The notes beneath the pieces are model-generated. The model had not been told where the DNA came from. It worked only from the letters and a program-made list of their open reading frames with translations, and made no database searches. Below, in pieces: positions 53,902-64,000 of a stretch of DNA of 64,000 nucleotides. Location: NCBI GenBank assembly GCA_003054695.1, contig QAZA01000030.1, positions 19,027 through 83,026 on the forward strand, given 5' to 3'. Position 1 is the stretch's first letter. The number at the start of each line of letters is the position of its first letter. A program made the translations under genes and the position numbers. The stretch is from Verrucomicrobia bacterium LW23 (lineage in GTDB: Bacteria; Verrucomicrobiota; Verrucomicrobiia; Methylacidiphilales; UBA1321).

Positions 53902-55758
53902 ATGGATCAGCCGCGCCCGACACACCCGCCGCCCTCGCCTCACGGCGAGCCGCCCCCCACGCTTACGCGGCGCGACTTTCTGATTGCGGGAGCGGGCGCC
54001 GTGGCCGCGGCGGCGGGCATCGGCCTGTACCAGGGCGCGGTTTCGCTTGGCCAGGCGCCGGCGGCGTTTGGCGGCAGCATCCTCGGCGCGGCCGCCTCGG
54101 TGGGGCATTTGCTGCGCACTGGGCTGGATAGCTTTCCGCTCGCAACGGCCGGCCCGGGCTCGCCCCCCTCGCCGGAGCGGGTGCGTGTGGCGATTGTCGG
54201 CGGCGGCATGACCGCGCTTACCGCCGCGTGGGAGCTTCGACGCAAGGGCATTGCCGGGCCGGACGCGGTACGCGTTCTGGAGCTGGAGGAGGCGATCGGC
54301 GGCAACAGCTCCTGGGGCCGCAACGATGTCTCCGCCTACCCGTGGGGCGCCCACTATCTGCCCCTGCTTAACGACGAAACGACCCACCTGGTACCGCTGC
54401 TGGAGGAGCTGGGCATCATCGAAGGCCGCGACGATACCGGAGCGCCTATCTATAACGAGCACTACCTGTGCTTCGCCCCCATGGAGCGCCTGTTTCTGCA
54501 CGGCCGCTGGCGCGAGGGGCTGGAGCCGCGCCTGGGTTGCGTCAGCATCGGCCCGGATGGCGAGGCGATCGGCACCGCGGCCGAGGAGGAGGCGCAGTTT
54601 GTGGAGTTTCACAACGCCATGGAGGAGATGCGCCTGGCCGTGGGCACCGACGGCCGCCGCGCCTTCGCCATCCCCGTGGACCTGAGCAGCGCGGATGCCG
54701 CGTGGCGCGATCTCGACCAGCTTACCATGGCCGAGTACATGCGGCGCCGCGGCTGGACGTGCACCGCCCTGCGCTGGTACGTTAACTACGGCTGCCGCGA
54801 TGACTACGGCACCACGGTGGAAGAAACCTCCGCCTGGGCCGGCATCCACTACTATGCGGGCCGCTCCGCGCGCATCGCCAACGGCGATCCCCACCTGGTA
54901 CTGACCTGGCCGGAAGGCAACGGCTGGCTTGCCGCACGGCTGCGCGCGCTTGCCGAAGGAGCCACGGCTGAGCAGGTGCGCGGCGAGGAACTTCCCCCGC
55001 CTCCAGCCGCCTCCATCTTCCGCACCGGCGCCCTGGTGGGCAACGTGGAGCGCGACACAGCAGCCGGCGCCCCCGGCCCTTGGCGCGTGGAGTACCTGGA
55101 CGTTAAGGAAAAGACCCGCCGCGTGCTGCACGCGGACGCCGTGATTGTGGCCACGCCCCACTTTGTGGCGCGGCGCATTGTGGCCGCACTGCAATCTCCC
55201 ACGCCCGCCGGCGATGCCCCGGCCCCCGCGCAGGGCCCGCCGTCCGCCCCGTTTACCTACGCGCCGTGGATGGTGGCCAACATTACGATGAAGGGCGCGC
55301 CCGAGGGCGGCGGCAGCCGGCTGGCGTGGGACAACGTCATCTACGCTGGCGAATCACTCGGCTATGTCATGGCCACCCACCAGCGGCTGGATCGCCACGT
55401 GCCCCGCACCGTCCTTACGTACTACCACCCGCTTACCGCCGGCCCCCCCGCCCAGGAGCGCACACGCGCCCTGGCCCGCACGTGGCAGCAGTGGCGCGAC
55501 GAGATTCTGGCCGAGCTGAGCCGCCCCCACCCGGAGATTGGCCGCAACATCCAGCACATGGACGTATGGCTGTGGGGCCACGCGATGATCCGCCCCATCC
55601 CCGGCTTTATCTGGGGCCCCGCCCGCCACCAGGCAATGCGCAGCCCCGCCCCCGGCCTTGTGTTTGCCCATGCGGATTACAGCGGAATCTCCATTTTTGA
55701 GGAAGCCAGCTGGCACGGCCAGCGCGCGGCCGATGCCGTGGCTCAGCACCTGGGTTGA
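53902..55758 (+). CDS. FAD-dependent amine-oxidase-like protein with twin-arginine signal
   Basis: 618 residues. Near the N-terminus RRDFLIAGAGAVAAAAGIG is a good Tat signal, so the protein is probably exported folded with its cofactor. The dinucleotide motif RVAIVGGGMTALTAAWELRRKG (about 94-115) precedes the amine-oxidase/phytoene-desaturase type region with GGNSSWGRNDVSAYPWGAHY. A C-terminal GLVFAHADYSGISIFEEA FAD-contact segment completes the fold. Substrate unknown. Confidence 0.85.
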   Translation: MDQPRPTHPPPSPHGEPPPTLTRRDFLIAGAGAVAAAAGIGLYQGAVSLGQAPAAFGGSILGAAASVGHLLRTGLDSFPLATAGPGSPPSPERVRVAIVGGGMTALTAAWELRRKGIAGPDAVRVLELEEAIGGNSSWGRNDVSAYPWGAHYLPLLNDETTHLVPLLEELGIIEGRDDTGAPIYNEHYLCFAPMERLFLHGRWREGLEPRLGCVSIGPDGEAIGTAAEEEAQFVEFHNAMEEMRLAVGTDGRRAFAIPVDLSSADAAWRDLDQLTMAEYMRRRGWTCTALRWYVNYGCRDDYGTTVEETSAWAGIHYYAGRSARIANGDPHLVLTWPEGNGWLAARLRALAEGATAEQVRGEELPPPPAASIFRTGALVGNVERDTAAGAPGPWRVEYLDVKEKTRRVLHADAVIVATPHFVARRIVAALQSPTPAGDAPAPAQGPPSAPFTYAPWMVANITMKGAPEGGGSRLAWDNVIYAGESLGYVMATHQRLDRHVPRTVLTYYHPLTAGPPAQERTRALARTWQQWRDEILAELSRPHPEIGRNIQHMDVWLWGHAMIRPIPGFIWGPARHQAMRSPAPGLVFAHADYSGISIFEEASWHGQRAADAVAQHLG

Positions 55759-55840
55759 CGGGCGCCCCTCGTTTCCCGTTGGCCTTGCGGGCGGCGTGTG
55801 CTAACGTCATCCGGGGAGCGCCAATCCCCCACTTTAAAGC

Positions 55841-56695
55841 ATGAGCACCGAGAACGATACGCCACGCGAAGTAAGCGGCGAGCCATTGCCATCGCTTCCG
55901 CCAACGTCGCCTGGCTTTGTGGCGCGGGGTACCGGGGCGATTCCGCGGTTGCCGGTGCATCGACCCAGCGCCAGCGCCCGTGCGCGGCCACCGGGCGCTG
56001 CATCGCCGGTATCGCCGGTGTCCGTTGCCGAGACAGGCGCGGCTGGCGTGGCAGGGACGGTGGGCGCTGCTGGAGCTGCTGGCTCGACCGGTGCCTCTGC
56101 TTCCACGGCAACGCCGGGCCCCGCAAACTCCCTTCCGCCGGCGGGCCGGGCGCCGCTTCCCGTGCGTCGTCTGGGGCCGGCCCCCGCGCTTCCTGCCAAG
56201 GCGCCCTTGCCCCCGCCTGCCGGGGTGGAGGCGATGCCGATGTTTGACGATGACGACGCGGGGGAGCTCCTGCCATCCGCGGCGGATTTGCCCGCGATTG
56301 CCCTGCAGGGCGGCAGCTACATGCAGCCCAAGCGCATCCTGATTATTGACGACGACGAGAGCCTGACGTTTACCTTCAAGCTTGCGCTGGAGTCCCGCGG
56401 CCACGTGGTGGAGAAGGAAAACCGCGGCGTGCGGGCCATCGACGCGATTGACCGCTTTGCGCCGGATGTCATCTTTCTCGACATCATCATGCCCGGCAGC
56501 GACGGCGGCGAAGTCTACACCCGCCTGCGCAACCTTCCGCGCATGGCCTCCATCCCGGTAGTCTTCCTCACCGCCATGGTCACCCGCGAGGAAGCCCGCC
56601 AGGGCGCCGTCAACGAGCGCGGCCTGCGTTATCTGAGCAAACCCGCCTCCATCGACGACGTGGAGAAGGTGATAGCGATGATTTTCGGGCTGTAG
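55841..56695 (+). CDS. Response regulator with a long disordered N-terminus
   Basis: 284 residues. A CheY-like receiver occupies about 161-284: IDDDES, phosphoacceptor about D214 in FLDIIMPG, T in FLTAM and K in YLSKPAS. The first 160 residues are Pro/Ala/Gly-rich and probably unstructured; no output domain follows. The likely partner kinase is the hybrid kinase 1.1 kb downstream, although single-domain regulators often pair elsewhere. The TAG stop is immediately followed by the family A repeat. Confidence 0.9.
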   Translation: MSTENDTPREVSGEPLPSLPPTSPGFVARGTGAIPRLPVHRPSASARARPPGAASPVSPVSVAETGAAGVAGTVGAAGAAGSTGASASTATPGPANSLPPAGRAPLPVRRLGPAPALPAKAPLPPPAGVEAMPMFDDDDAGELLPSAADLPAIALQGGSYMQPKRILIIDDDESLTFTFKLALESRGHVVEKENRGVRAIDAIDRFAPDVIFLDIIMPGSDGGEVYTRLRNLPRMASIPVVFLTAMVTREEARQGAVNERGLRYLSKPASIDDVEKVIAMIFGL

Positions 56696-56696
56696 A

Positions 56697-56957
56697 TCGG
56701 TTTCAATACACATGTAGACGCGGCTGCCTCTGAAGCGGCACAGGCGCGAAAGCCTAAAGCCCAGGGTACGCCCTGGGAAGAGTCTAATAGGATTCGCGTC
56801 CTGCAGGGACGCAACAGCCTATGCCTGGCCATGTTGCGTTCCTTCAGAACGCTACGGATGTTCAACCTCACCCAGGGCTTACGCCTGGGCTTCATGCTTT
56901 CGCGCCCATGGCGCTTCCGATTGTGTCATGTCTATACTCGTATTGAAACCGCTCTAG
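56697..56957. repeat. Family A MITE-like element, copy 2
   Basis: Runs from CGGTTTCAATAC, right after the response-regulator stop, to TATTGAAACCGCTCTAG. Inverted ends and the same nested hairpins as copy 1 (GCCCAGGGTACGCCCTGGG, GCGTCCTGCAGGGACGC, CAGGGCTTACGCCTGGG). The downstream gene has lost its 5' part at this border. Confidence 0.8.
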
Positions 56958-56968
56958 CCCAGGGTTCA

Positions 56969-57397
56969 GTGCCTCCCGCGGATGGCGAGTTCCGCTTCTG
57001 GGGCCTGGGCGACGACATCCTGTGCGTGGCGGTGAACGAGAAGATTGTGCTGGTAAGCAACTGGGCCGGCCTGGCCTTCCCCAACATCCCCTGGCGCCCG
57101 CCCGCCGAGTCCCCGCCGGCTAAGCCCTTTGGCGGCGGCGCCCGCATTGTGCCGGGCGACTGGGTGGCGCTGAAAGGCGGCGCCACGGTGGACCTGGATG
57201 TGCTGATCGGCGAGCGCCCGGGCAATCTCTTCTCCAGCTTTGTGCTGACAGAAAAGCGAGGTGAAACCTACGATACCCGCGCCGGATACCCGCGCCTGCC
57301 CATCCTGCAACTGGCCCCTTATGAGACGCCGACGCCGCCCGCTGGCAAAGCGCCCCTGTTTTTGCCCGGCTGCGCGGTGTGGAAGGGCGTGGAGTAG
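56969..57397 (+). pseudogene. 5'-truncated gene for a PA14-like/secreted Verrucomicrobia-type protein
   Basis: A reading frame with strong coding character, from VPPADGEFRFWGLGDD to FLPGCAVWKGVE (142 residues from a GTG at 56969), begins within 12 bp of the family A border. The text DGEFRFWGLGDDILCVAVNEKIVLVSNW resembles the beta-sandwich of PA14-like surface proteins. Such proteins normally start with a signal peptide and more sequence, which are missing. Most simply, the element or a deletion beside it removed the 5' part. A short functional protein from the GTG cannot be excluded. Confidence 0.55.
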
Positions 57398-57797
57398 GGC
57401 GACGGAGGGGCCGGCGCGAAGGCTGCGACGGGGCGGAGGCGTTCTGTACCTCATTTTTAAGTAAAGTCCCCCCCGTTGTGTGCCGATCAACTGAAGCAGG
57501 TGCGTAACCCGCGTAAATGCTCAGCATTGCTGTAGTAATGGGATTGATCCACGCAAAATCTGGTATCAAGTTACCATCCCGCCGTGTTGCAATTCGCAGC
57601 ATTCCGGGCGATAATAAAGGCGGAATGGCGCGGATGACGCACCCCTTCACACCCGGGGTTTTTCCCGCACACGCCCCTCACCTTTCCTTCTGCCGCCTCC
57701 GCCGTTCCACCCCGCAGGCACGATTTTGTTTCCTCCCCCCACCAGCGGGCCCGGCCCCGCGTCGCTTGCGATGCGGGCAAGGCGCCCTTGAGAGATT
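57398..57797. other. Upstream region of the hybrid kinase, no gene seen
   Basis: 400 bp without a convincing gene. Around 57530-57620 it is less GC-rich and may hold the promoter. From 57640 to 57740 the strand is strongly C/T-rich. Confidence 0.45.
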
Positions 57798-60107
<2,310 letters not shown>

Positions 60108-60110
<3 letters not shown>

Positions 60111-60181
60111 AGTATTTTCCAGGTAGCTTGTCGCGAATTTTCCAAGCTCCGAGAACGGCGGAGCCGTTCTATACCCTAGTG
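60108..60181. repeat. Family E palindromic repeat, copy 2, starting at the kinase stop codon
   Basis: TAGAGTATTTTCCAGGTAGCTTGTCGCG (60108-60135) then AAGCTCCGAGAACGGCGGAGCCGTTCTATACCCTAGTG (60144-60181). The same two modules as at 24519-24589, but with order and orientation of the first changed. The kinase stop TAG is the first triplet. Confidence 0.65.
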
Positions 60182-60343
60182 TTGAGGCAAGGATCTATTT
60201 TAGGATTATGGCGGTTGACATGTGCATCAGCCAAAGGACTCTGAATGGGCTGCGTCCCTCCGGGACGCTCCAGATTACTGACTAATCCCACGGCTGCGAA
60301 GTGCTTAGCGCCTTCGCTATGCACCTCGCTTCCGATAGCCCGG

Positions 60344-61087
60344 CTAGCCGTTGGCCAGCATCGACTCCACGCAGCGCTTGAGGGCGGCGTCGGGGCTTTC
60401 GACTTCGGCTTCGTACTCGATGACGCTCGTGCCGTCAAAGCCGCCTTCCTTCAGCGCGGCGTTAAACGCGGGGAGGTCCAGGTTGCCGGTGCCGACGATG
60501 ACGTCGTTCCACTGGCCGTTCTTGTCGAACACAAAGTCCTTATAGTGAAGGTGATAGATCTTTCCTGCGTAGCGCTTGGCCCACTCCACGGGGTTGCCGG
60601 GGCGGGGGCCAATCTGCATCGCCCATGCGGTGTCGATGCAAATGCCGATCTCGGGGCCGCCGATGCCGACCAGGTAGTCCAGCACGTCCGGCGAGCCGCC
60701 GAACATGTAGCCGCCGTGGCAGTGGATGCCGACGCGGATGCCGAACTCACGGGACCAGGCGCGCACTTTGGGCACGGCCTGCATAAAGTTGTTGATGCGG
60801 AAGTGCGCCGAGATGTGTTTGGCGCCGAGAATTTTGGCCGACTCGAACCAGGCGCGCTCGCTGTCATTGCCCTCAAACGTCTGCACGCCGATGGAGACGA
60901 CGCTGACGCCGGCTTTGTCGTACGTATCTCGCACGGGCTGAACCTCTTCCGGCTTGGAAAGGGGCGCATGCACGGCGCAGATTTCGATCTTGTCCAGACC
61001 AATGGCGCGCACTTTCTGCGCGATGACTTCGTTATCCTTAAAGTGGCGGAAACACCAGCTTTGTACACCAAATGCGGGGGAGCTCAT
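60344..61087 (-). CDS. Sugar phosphate isomerase/epimerase-type TIM barrel
   Basis: 247 residues from MSSPAFGVQSWCFRHF. AP-endonuclease-2-like TIM barrel with metal-ligand type motifs (IGIHCHGGYMFGG, GICIDTAWAMQIG, YHLHYKDFVF, GGFDGTSVIEYEAE). Members interconvert sugars or inositols. The frame stays open upstream to 61288, and that extension carries SRRGFLRGLAVPFL, a possible Tat signal, so an exported form of 314 residues is an alternative. It lies downstream of the Gfo/Idh gene on the same strand. Confidence 0.85.
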   Translation of the reverse strand: MSSPAFGVQSWCFRHFKDNEVIAQKVRAIGLDKIEICAVHAPLSKPEEVQPVRDTYDKAGVSVVSIGVQTFEGNDSERAWFESAKILGAKHISAHFRINNFMQAVPKVRAWSREFGIRVGIHCHGGYMFGGSPDVLDYLVGIGGPEIGICIDTAWAMQIGPRPGNPVEWAKRYAGKIYHLHYKDFVFDKNGQWNDVIVGTGNLDLPAFNAALKEGGFDGTSVIEYEAEVESPDAALKRCVESMLANG

Positions 61088-61341
61088 GTAGGGAATGTTG
61101 TCCCGTGTAGGGACGGGTTTGCTGACGGGTTTGACTGAAAGTACTGACGGAGAAGGAATGAGAAACGGCACGGCAAGGCCGCGAAGGAAGCCGCGCCGGG
61201 AAATGGAAGCGGACGAGCCAGGGGAACGGGGCGAAAAGGGCAAGCGGGGCAAGCCGGGCAAATGCTGTTGGATTTCATCATCACTCACAATGCGCCCTCC
61301 GGCAAACGTCCCCCCTCAGCGGGGAATGGGGAGTTTGACAC

Positions 61342-61373
61342 GCTAAGGGGGACGAAGCCGCTAAGACTGAGGG
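61342..61373. repeat. Half copy of a family C arm
   Basis: CTAAGGGGGACGAAGCCGCTAAG resembles the right arm of the family C hairpins at 29650-29692 and 44353-44398. A weak left partner, CCCCCCTCAGCGGGGA, lies about 35 bp before it. Confidence 0.4.
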
Positions 61374-61507
61374 AGGGATCACCATCGGATCGAGATTTTG
61401 GTCCCCCCTCCGCCCCGTCCCCACGCAAGCCAGCCGGCAAGGCGCCGCCACTCCTCAGCGACGGCCCCGAAGGGCCGTCAGCTACAGGGTCCAGCGCCCC
61501 GCGCTGG

Positions 61508-62602
61508 TTACGCAGTAGCGAGCGCTACGCCGGCTTCGTCAAAGCGGACTTCCTTGCCGGTGGCGGCGGAGAGGTTGAGGCCGTCGAGGATGCGTTGCAC
61601 GGCCAGGGCCTGCTCGATAGGCACGCACAGATCTTCGCCCACCGTCAGGTGGTTGATGAAGTTGTGGAAGCGGCTGCAGTGCGGGAAGCGGATGGGCGCC
61701 TGCGGGTCCTGGGTAATCAGGTACTCGCCCGTCTTCTCGTTGGGGCGGAAGAAGCGGGACGCCTTGGCCAGGGCGCCGCCCTTGGTGCCGTACAGCTGCA
61801 CGTCGGCGCGGTTATGCTCCTCGGCGTGGCAGGCCCAGCTAATGTCCAGGGAGACGGAGACGCCGTTGGAGAAGCGGAGCATGCCGGTGGCAAAATCGTC
61901 CACATCAAACGCAATGCCTTCGTTGTCGCTTTTGCCCCAGCCTCCGGCGCCCAGGCCCAGGTGGCCAAACTTGGTGTAGGTGGCGCCGGTTACGGCGGTG
62001 GGCTCAAAGTCGCCCAGCAGGTACAGGGCCAGATCCAGGAAATGTACGCCGATGTCGTACAGCGCGCCGGCGCCGGCCAGCTGCTTGTTGCCAAACCAGG
62101 TGCCCAGCTTGGGGATGCCCGAGCGGCGGAACCAGTAGGCCTTCACGTGGTAAATCTCGCCCAGGTCGCCGCGATCCACCAGCGCCTTGATGGACTGCGT
62201 GCCGCGCTCAAAGCGCTGATTCATGCCCAGCGTCAGGGTCTTGCCCATCGTGGCGGCCACGTCGGCGGCTTCCTGCGCCTCGGCGTAGTTCAGCGCAAAG
62301 GGCTTCTCCAGGATGACGTGTTTGCCCGCGCGCAGCGCCTGAATGGTCAGCGGCACGTGGAATTTGTTGGGCACCGCGATGTACACGGCGTCGACGTTCG
62401 GATCGTCCAGCAGCTCGTCGGCCGTCGCGTAGGCCCTGGGGATGTTCTGTGCCGCGCACAACTCCTGCAACCGCTGGGGGTGCAGATCCTGCGCCGCCAC
62501 AACCTTGCCGTTGGCGTGGCGGTTAACGTCACCCGCGCTGCTGTGAGATATGGCGCCGGCCCCAATAAACCCGAACCTGACTTGTTGTGTTTGCATAAGC
62601 AT
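61508..62602 (-). CDS. Gfo/Idh/MocA-family oxidoreductase
   Basis: 364-residue NAD(P)-dependent sugar dehydrogenase. RFGFIGAGAISHSSAGDVNRH is the Rossmann start, HVILEKPFALNYAEA contains the EKP motif, and GAGALYDIGVHFLDLALYL carries the catalytic His region. It is divergent from the AraC-type regulator and upstream of the isomerase/epimerase. The three look like a small carbohydrate-utilisation locus controlled by the regulator; this is inference from layout. Confidence 0.92.
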   Translation of the reverse strand: MLMQTQQVRFGFIGAGAISHSSAGDVNRHANGKVVAAQDLHPQRLQELCAAQNIPRAYATADELLDDPNVDAVYIAVPNKFHVPLTIQALRAGKHVILEKPFALNYAEAQEAADVAATMGKTLTLGMNQRFERGTQSIKALVDRGDLGEIYHVKAYWFRRSGIPKLGTWFGNKQLAGAGALYDIGVHFLDLALYLLGDFEPTAVTGATYTKFGHLGLGAGGWGKSDNEGIAFDVDDFATGMLRFSNGVSVSLDISWACHAEEHNRADVQLYGTKGGALAKASRFFRPNEKTGEYLITQDPQAPIRFPHCSRFHNFINHLTVGEDLCVPIEQALAVQRILDGLNLSAATGKEVRFDEAGVALATA

Positions 62603-62690
62603 GACCTGAGCTGCCAGACCGTCGGCGGCGGCGCGTAGAGGTGGAGAGGGATGCGCCGCCCGTGGTTGTAGATACCGCGAACGGAATAAA

Positions 62691-62719
62691 TTGGTTTAAA
62701 CTCAGATGCCGCTTATAAT
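62691..62719 (+). promoter_or_regulatory. Promoter of the AraC-type regulator gene
   Basis: TTGGTT (62691-62696) and a perfect TATAAT (62714-62719) are separated by 17 bp, about 57 bp ahead of the GTG start. A perfect 12-bp palindrome AATCCTAGGATT (62760-62771) sits just before the start codon and could be an operator. Confidence 0.55.
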
Positions 62720-62775
62720 GGGCACAGCAGCGGCGAAAGAAAACAGCGGAATATTGTCAAATCCTAGGATTAGTT

Positions 62776-63693
62776 GTGAAAACATCAGACACAGCCCATG
62801 GAGGGACGGATCCCGGCAGCGCCCCGGATCTCTCGATTGACCACACGCCAACCGCCCCCGCAGTGCCCGCCACCACCGCCTGGGAGGTCTCCGCCCGCCA
62901 CGCCCTGCAAAGCGCCACGGTGGAGCGCCTGTACGAGTACCGGCAGCAGGCCGGCATCCACCCGGTTCCCTCCATCATCCCGCCCCACTACATGCGGCCG
63001 GAGCTGATGACCGGCGGCCGCGGCTGGGTCTTTCACCAGGGCACCTGGCGCGAGGTGCTGCCGGGCGACCTGATATGGAGCAAGCCCGGCGAGACGACGA
63101 TCGGCCGCAGCGACCACGCCAACCCGTACCGCTGCCTTGCCGTTACCGTGGTAACGCCGCTGCCACGCGGGCCGGAGGACATCCCCCGCTTTGCGCACGT
63201 GGCGGACCTGGAGGCGGTGCGCCACTTTACGCAGGAGGTGGTGACGTTATTCCGCGACGACACGTTTGACCGCGACAGCCTGCGGGATTACGTGCTCGCG
63301 CGCCTGCTCTTCTGGATTCGCGTGAGCCAGCACCAAGAGCAAAAGCCGGCCTTCCCCGCCGCCATTGAGGACGCGCTGCTGTACATGGAGAAGCACTACG
63401 CCGAGCCGTGCACCGTGGCCGACCTGGCGCGCCGCGTGGGCTGGAGCGCCGCGCATTTTCACGACACCTTCCGCCGCTCCGTAGGCACCACGCCCCACAA
63501 ACTGCTGGCGCGCCACCGCCTGCGCGCCGCGCGAGAGATGCTGATTTCCACCAGCCACCCGGTCAAACGCATCGCGGCGGATTGCGGCTTTGCCGACGCC
63601 TCCGCCCTCATCCACGCCTTCCGCGCCGATACAAGGCTAACGCCCAGCGCCTACCGCAAACGCTACGGCCGCCTGGAGCTGGGGCGGGAGTGA
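62776..63693 (+). CDS. AraC-family transcriptional regulator
   Basis: 305 residues from a GTG start. An N-terminal sensing region with a cupin-like pattern (GRGWVFHQGTWREVLPGDLIWSKPGE) is followed by two helix-turn-helix units (CTVADLARRVGWSAAHFHDTFRRSVG and HPVKRIAADCGFADASALIHAFRAD) and the closing TPSAYRKRYG. A perfect -10 box precedes it, and the divergent Gfo/Idh gene is the likely target. The first ~25 residues are polar and not conserved, so the true start could be slightly later. Confidence 0.92.
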   Translation: MKTSDTAHGGTDPGSAPDLSIDHTPTAPAVPATTAWEVSARHALQSATVERLYEYRQQAGIHPVPSIIPPHYMRPELMTGGRGWVFHQGTWREVLPGDLIWSKPGETTIGRSDHANPYRCLAVTVVTPLPRGPEDIPRFAHVADLEAVRHFTQEVVTLFRDDTFDRDSLRDYVLARLLFWIRVSQHQEQKPAFPAAIEDALLYMEKHYAEPCTVADLARRVGWSAAHFHDTFRRSVGTTPHKLLARHRLRAAREMLISTSHPVKRIAADCGFADASALIHAFRADTRLTPSAYRKRYGRLELGRE

Positions 63694-64000
63694 GGGGGGC
63701 ATTCTCCTGAAGCCTCAGAAGCGCCACAGGCGCGAAGGCTTATAGCCCATGGCGTGAGCCCTGGGTAAGAGCAAGAAAGGAGACAGCGTCGTGTAGGGAC
63801 GCAACAGCCCTGCCTGGTGACGTTGCGTTCCTACAGAACGCTGCAGATATTCATCCTTACCAAGGGCTTACGCCCTGGGCTATAGGCTTTCGCGCCTGTG
63901 GCGCTTCTGAGGTTGCCGTGTCTACACGCTTATTGAAAATGCTCTAGTGTCCTGAGTCAGAAATAGCTGTAATAAGGAATGGTTTTTTTGAGTTGCTTTT
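63694..64000. other. End of window: family A repeat and the start of another repeat-like sequence
   Basis: No gene seen. After the family A element (63711-63948) the sequence TGTCCTGAGTCAGAAATAGCTG begins directly at a CTAG and runs to the end of the window. It may be the end of a further element that lies outside. Confidence 0.5.
63711..63948. repeat. Family A MITE-like element, copy 3
   Basis: From CCTCAGAAGCGCCACAGGCGCGAAGG to TATTGAAAATGCTCTAGTG, with nested pairs AGCCCATGGCGTGAGCCCTGGG, CAAGGGCTTACGCCCTGGG and GGCGCGAAGG/CTTTCGCGCC. It matches copies 1 and 2 in order of modules. The left end is less complete than the right. Confidence 0.75.

Noticed and set aside
51932..53923. 663-codon minus-strand frame opposite the 439-residue secreted protein and GNAT gene
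   Set aside because: The plus strand shows a signal peptide and a GNAT core; the minus frame is Arg/Gly/His-rich and lacks motifs.

Overview
The window reads as chromosomal DNA of a GC-rich PVC-superphylum bacterium, most likely Verrucomicrobiota. This is inferred from gene content: a DUF5069 protein, a CT398/CdsZ-like zinc-ribbon coiled-coil protein, secreted squalene-cyclase-repeat and LamG-like proteins, many Gfo/Idh/MocA and sugar-isomerase genes, and an AraC regulator next to them. There is no marker RNA gene, so the assignment rests on protein recognition only.

Positions 1-6690 hold, on the minus strand, a fused str-S10 translation operon: rpsL, rpsG, fusA, rpsJ, rplC, rplD, rplW, rplB, rpsS. 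No tuf gene lies between fusA and rpsJ. 7.2-12.1 kb carries small membrane or secreted proteins, a Nif3-like protein and DNA polymerase IV. 12.4-16.5 kb carries glmS, a small gene broken or overlapping in two frames, and an AspT/YidE-type transporter. 16.7-24.5 kb carries an SDR enzyme, an NDP-sugar epimerase, three small paralogous membrane proteins, an ExbB-type channel protein and a sugar-nucleotide set (Gfo/Idh dehydrogenase, GHMP heptose-type kinase, nucleotidyltransferase). 24.6-28.7 kb carries two secreted proteins and a TetR regulator diverging from DUF5069. 29.9-36.6 kb carries two oligopeptide-type ABC permeases, a ThuA-domain protein, a TPR lipoprotein-like protein and a GH1 beta-glycosidase. 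36.7-45.4 kb carries a very large OstA/TPR protein, an AmgK-like kinase, a YiiX-like hydrolase, the zinc-ribbon protein, riboflavin synthase, peptide deformylase and glutaredoxin. 45.5-50.5 kb is a three-gene ABC-2 export operon. 51.2-63.7 kb carries ferritin, secreted proteins, a GNAT/FAD enzyme pair, a response regulator, a hybrid histidine kinase and a sugar-utilisation set (isomerase/epimerase, Gfo/Idh dehydrogenase, AraC regulator).

No CRISPR array, prophage, transposase, rRNA or tRNA was recognised. What stands out is outside the genes. Many intergenic spaces hold palindromic, MITE-like repeats of several families, present in two or three recognisable copies within 64 kb. The ends of several of them fall exactly on the stop codon of the neighbouring gene (dinB, the SDR, the third small paralog, the response regulator, the histidine kinase and the 155-residue protein). 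One copy appears to have removed the 5' part of a gene. A second unusual pattern is that many start codons are preceded by long C/U-rich leaders with no Shine-Dalgarno sequence. These two patterns are the best candidates for something undescribed; both come directly from the sequence, while their function is inference.
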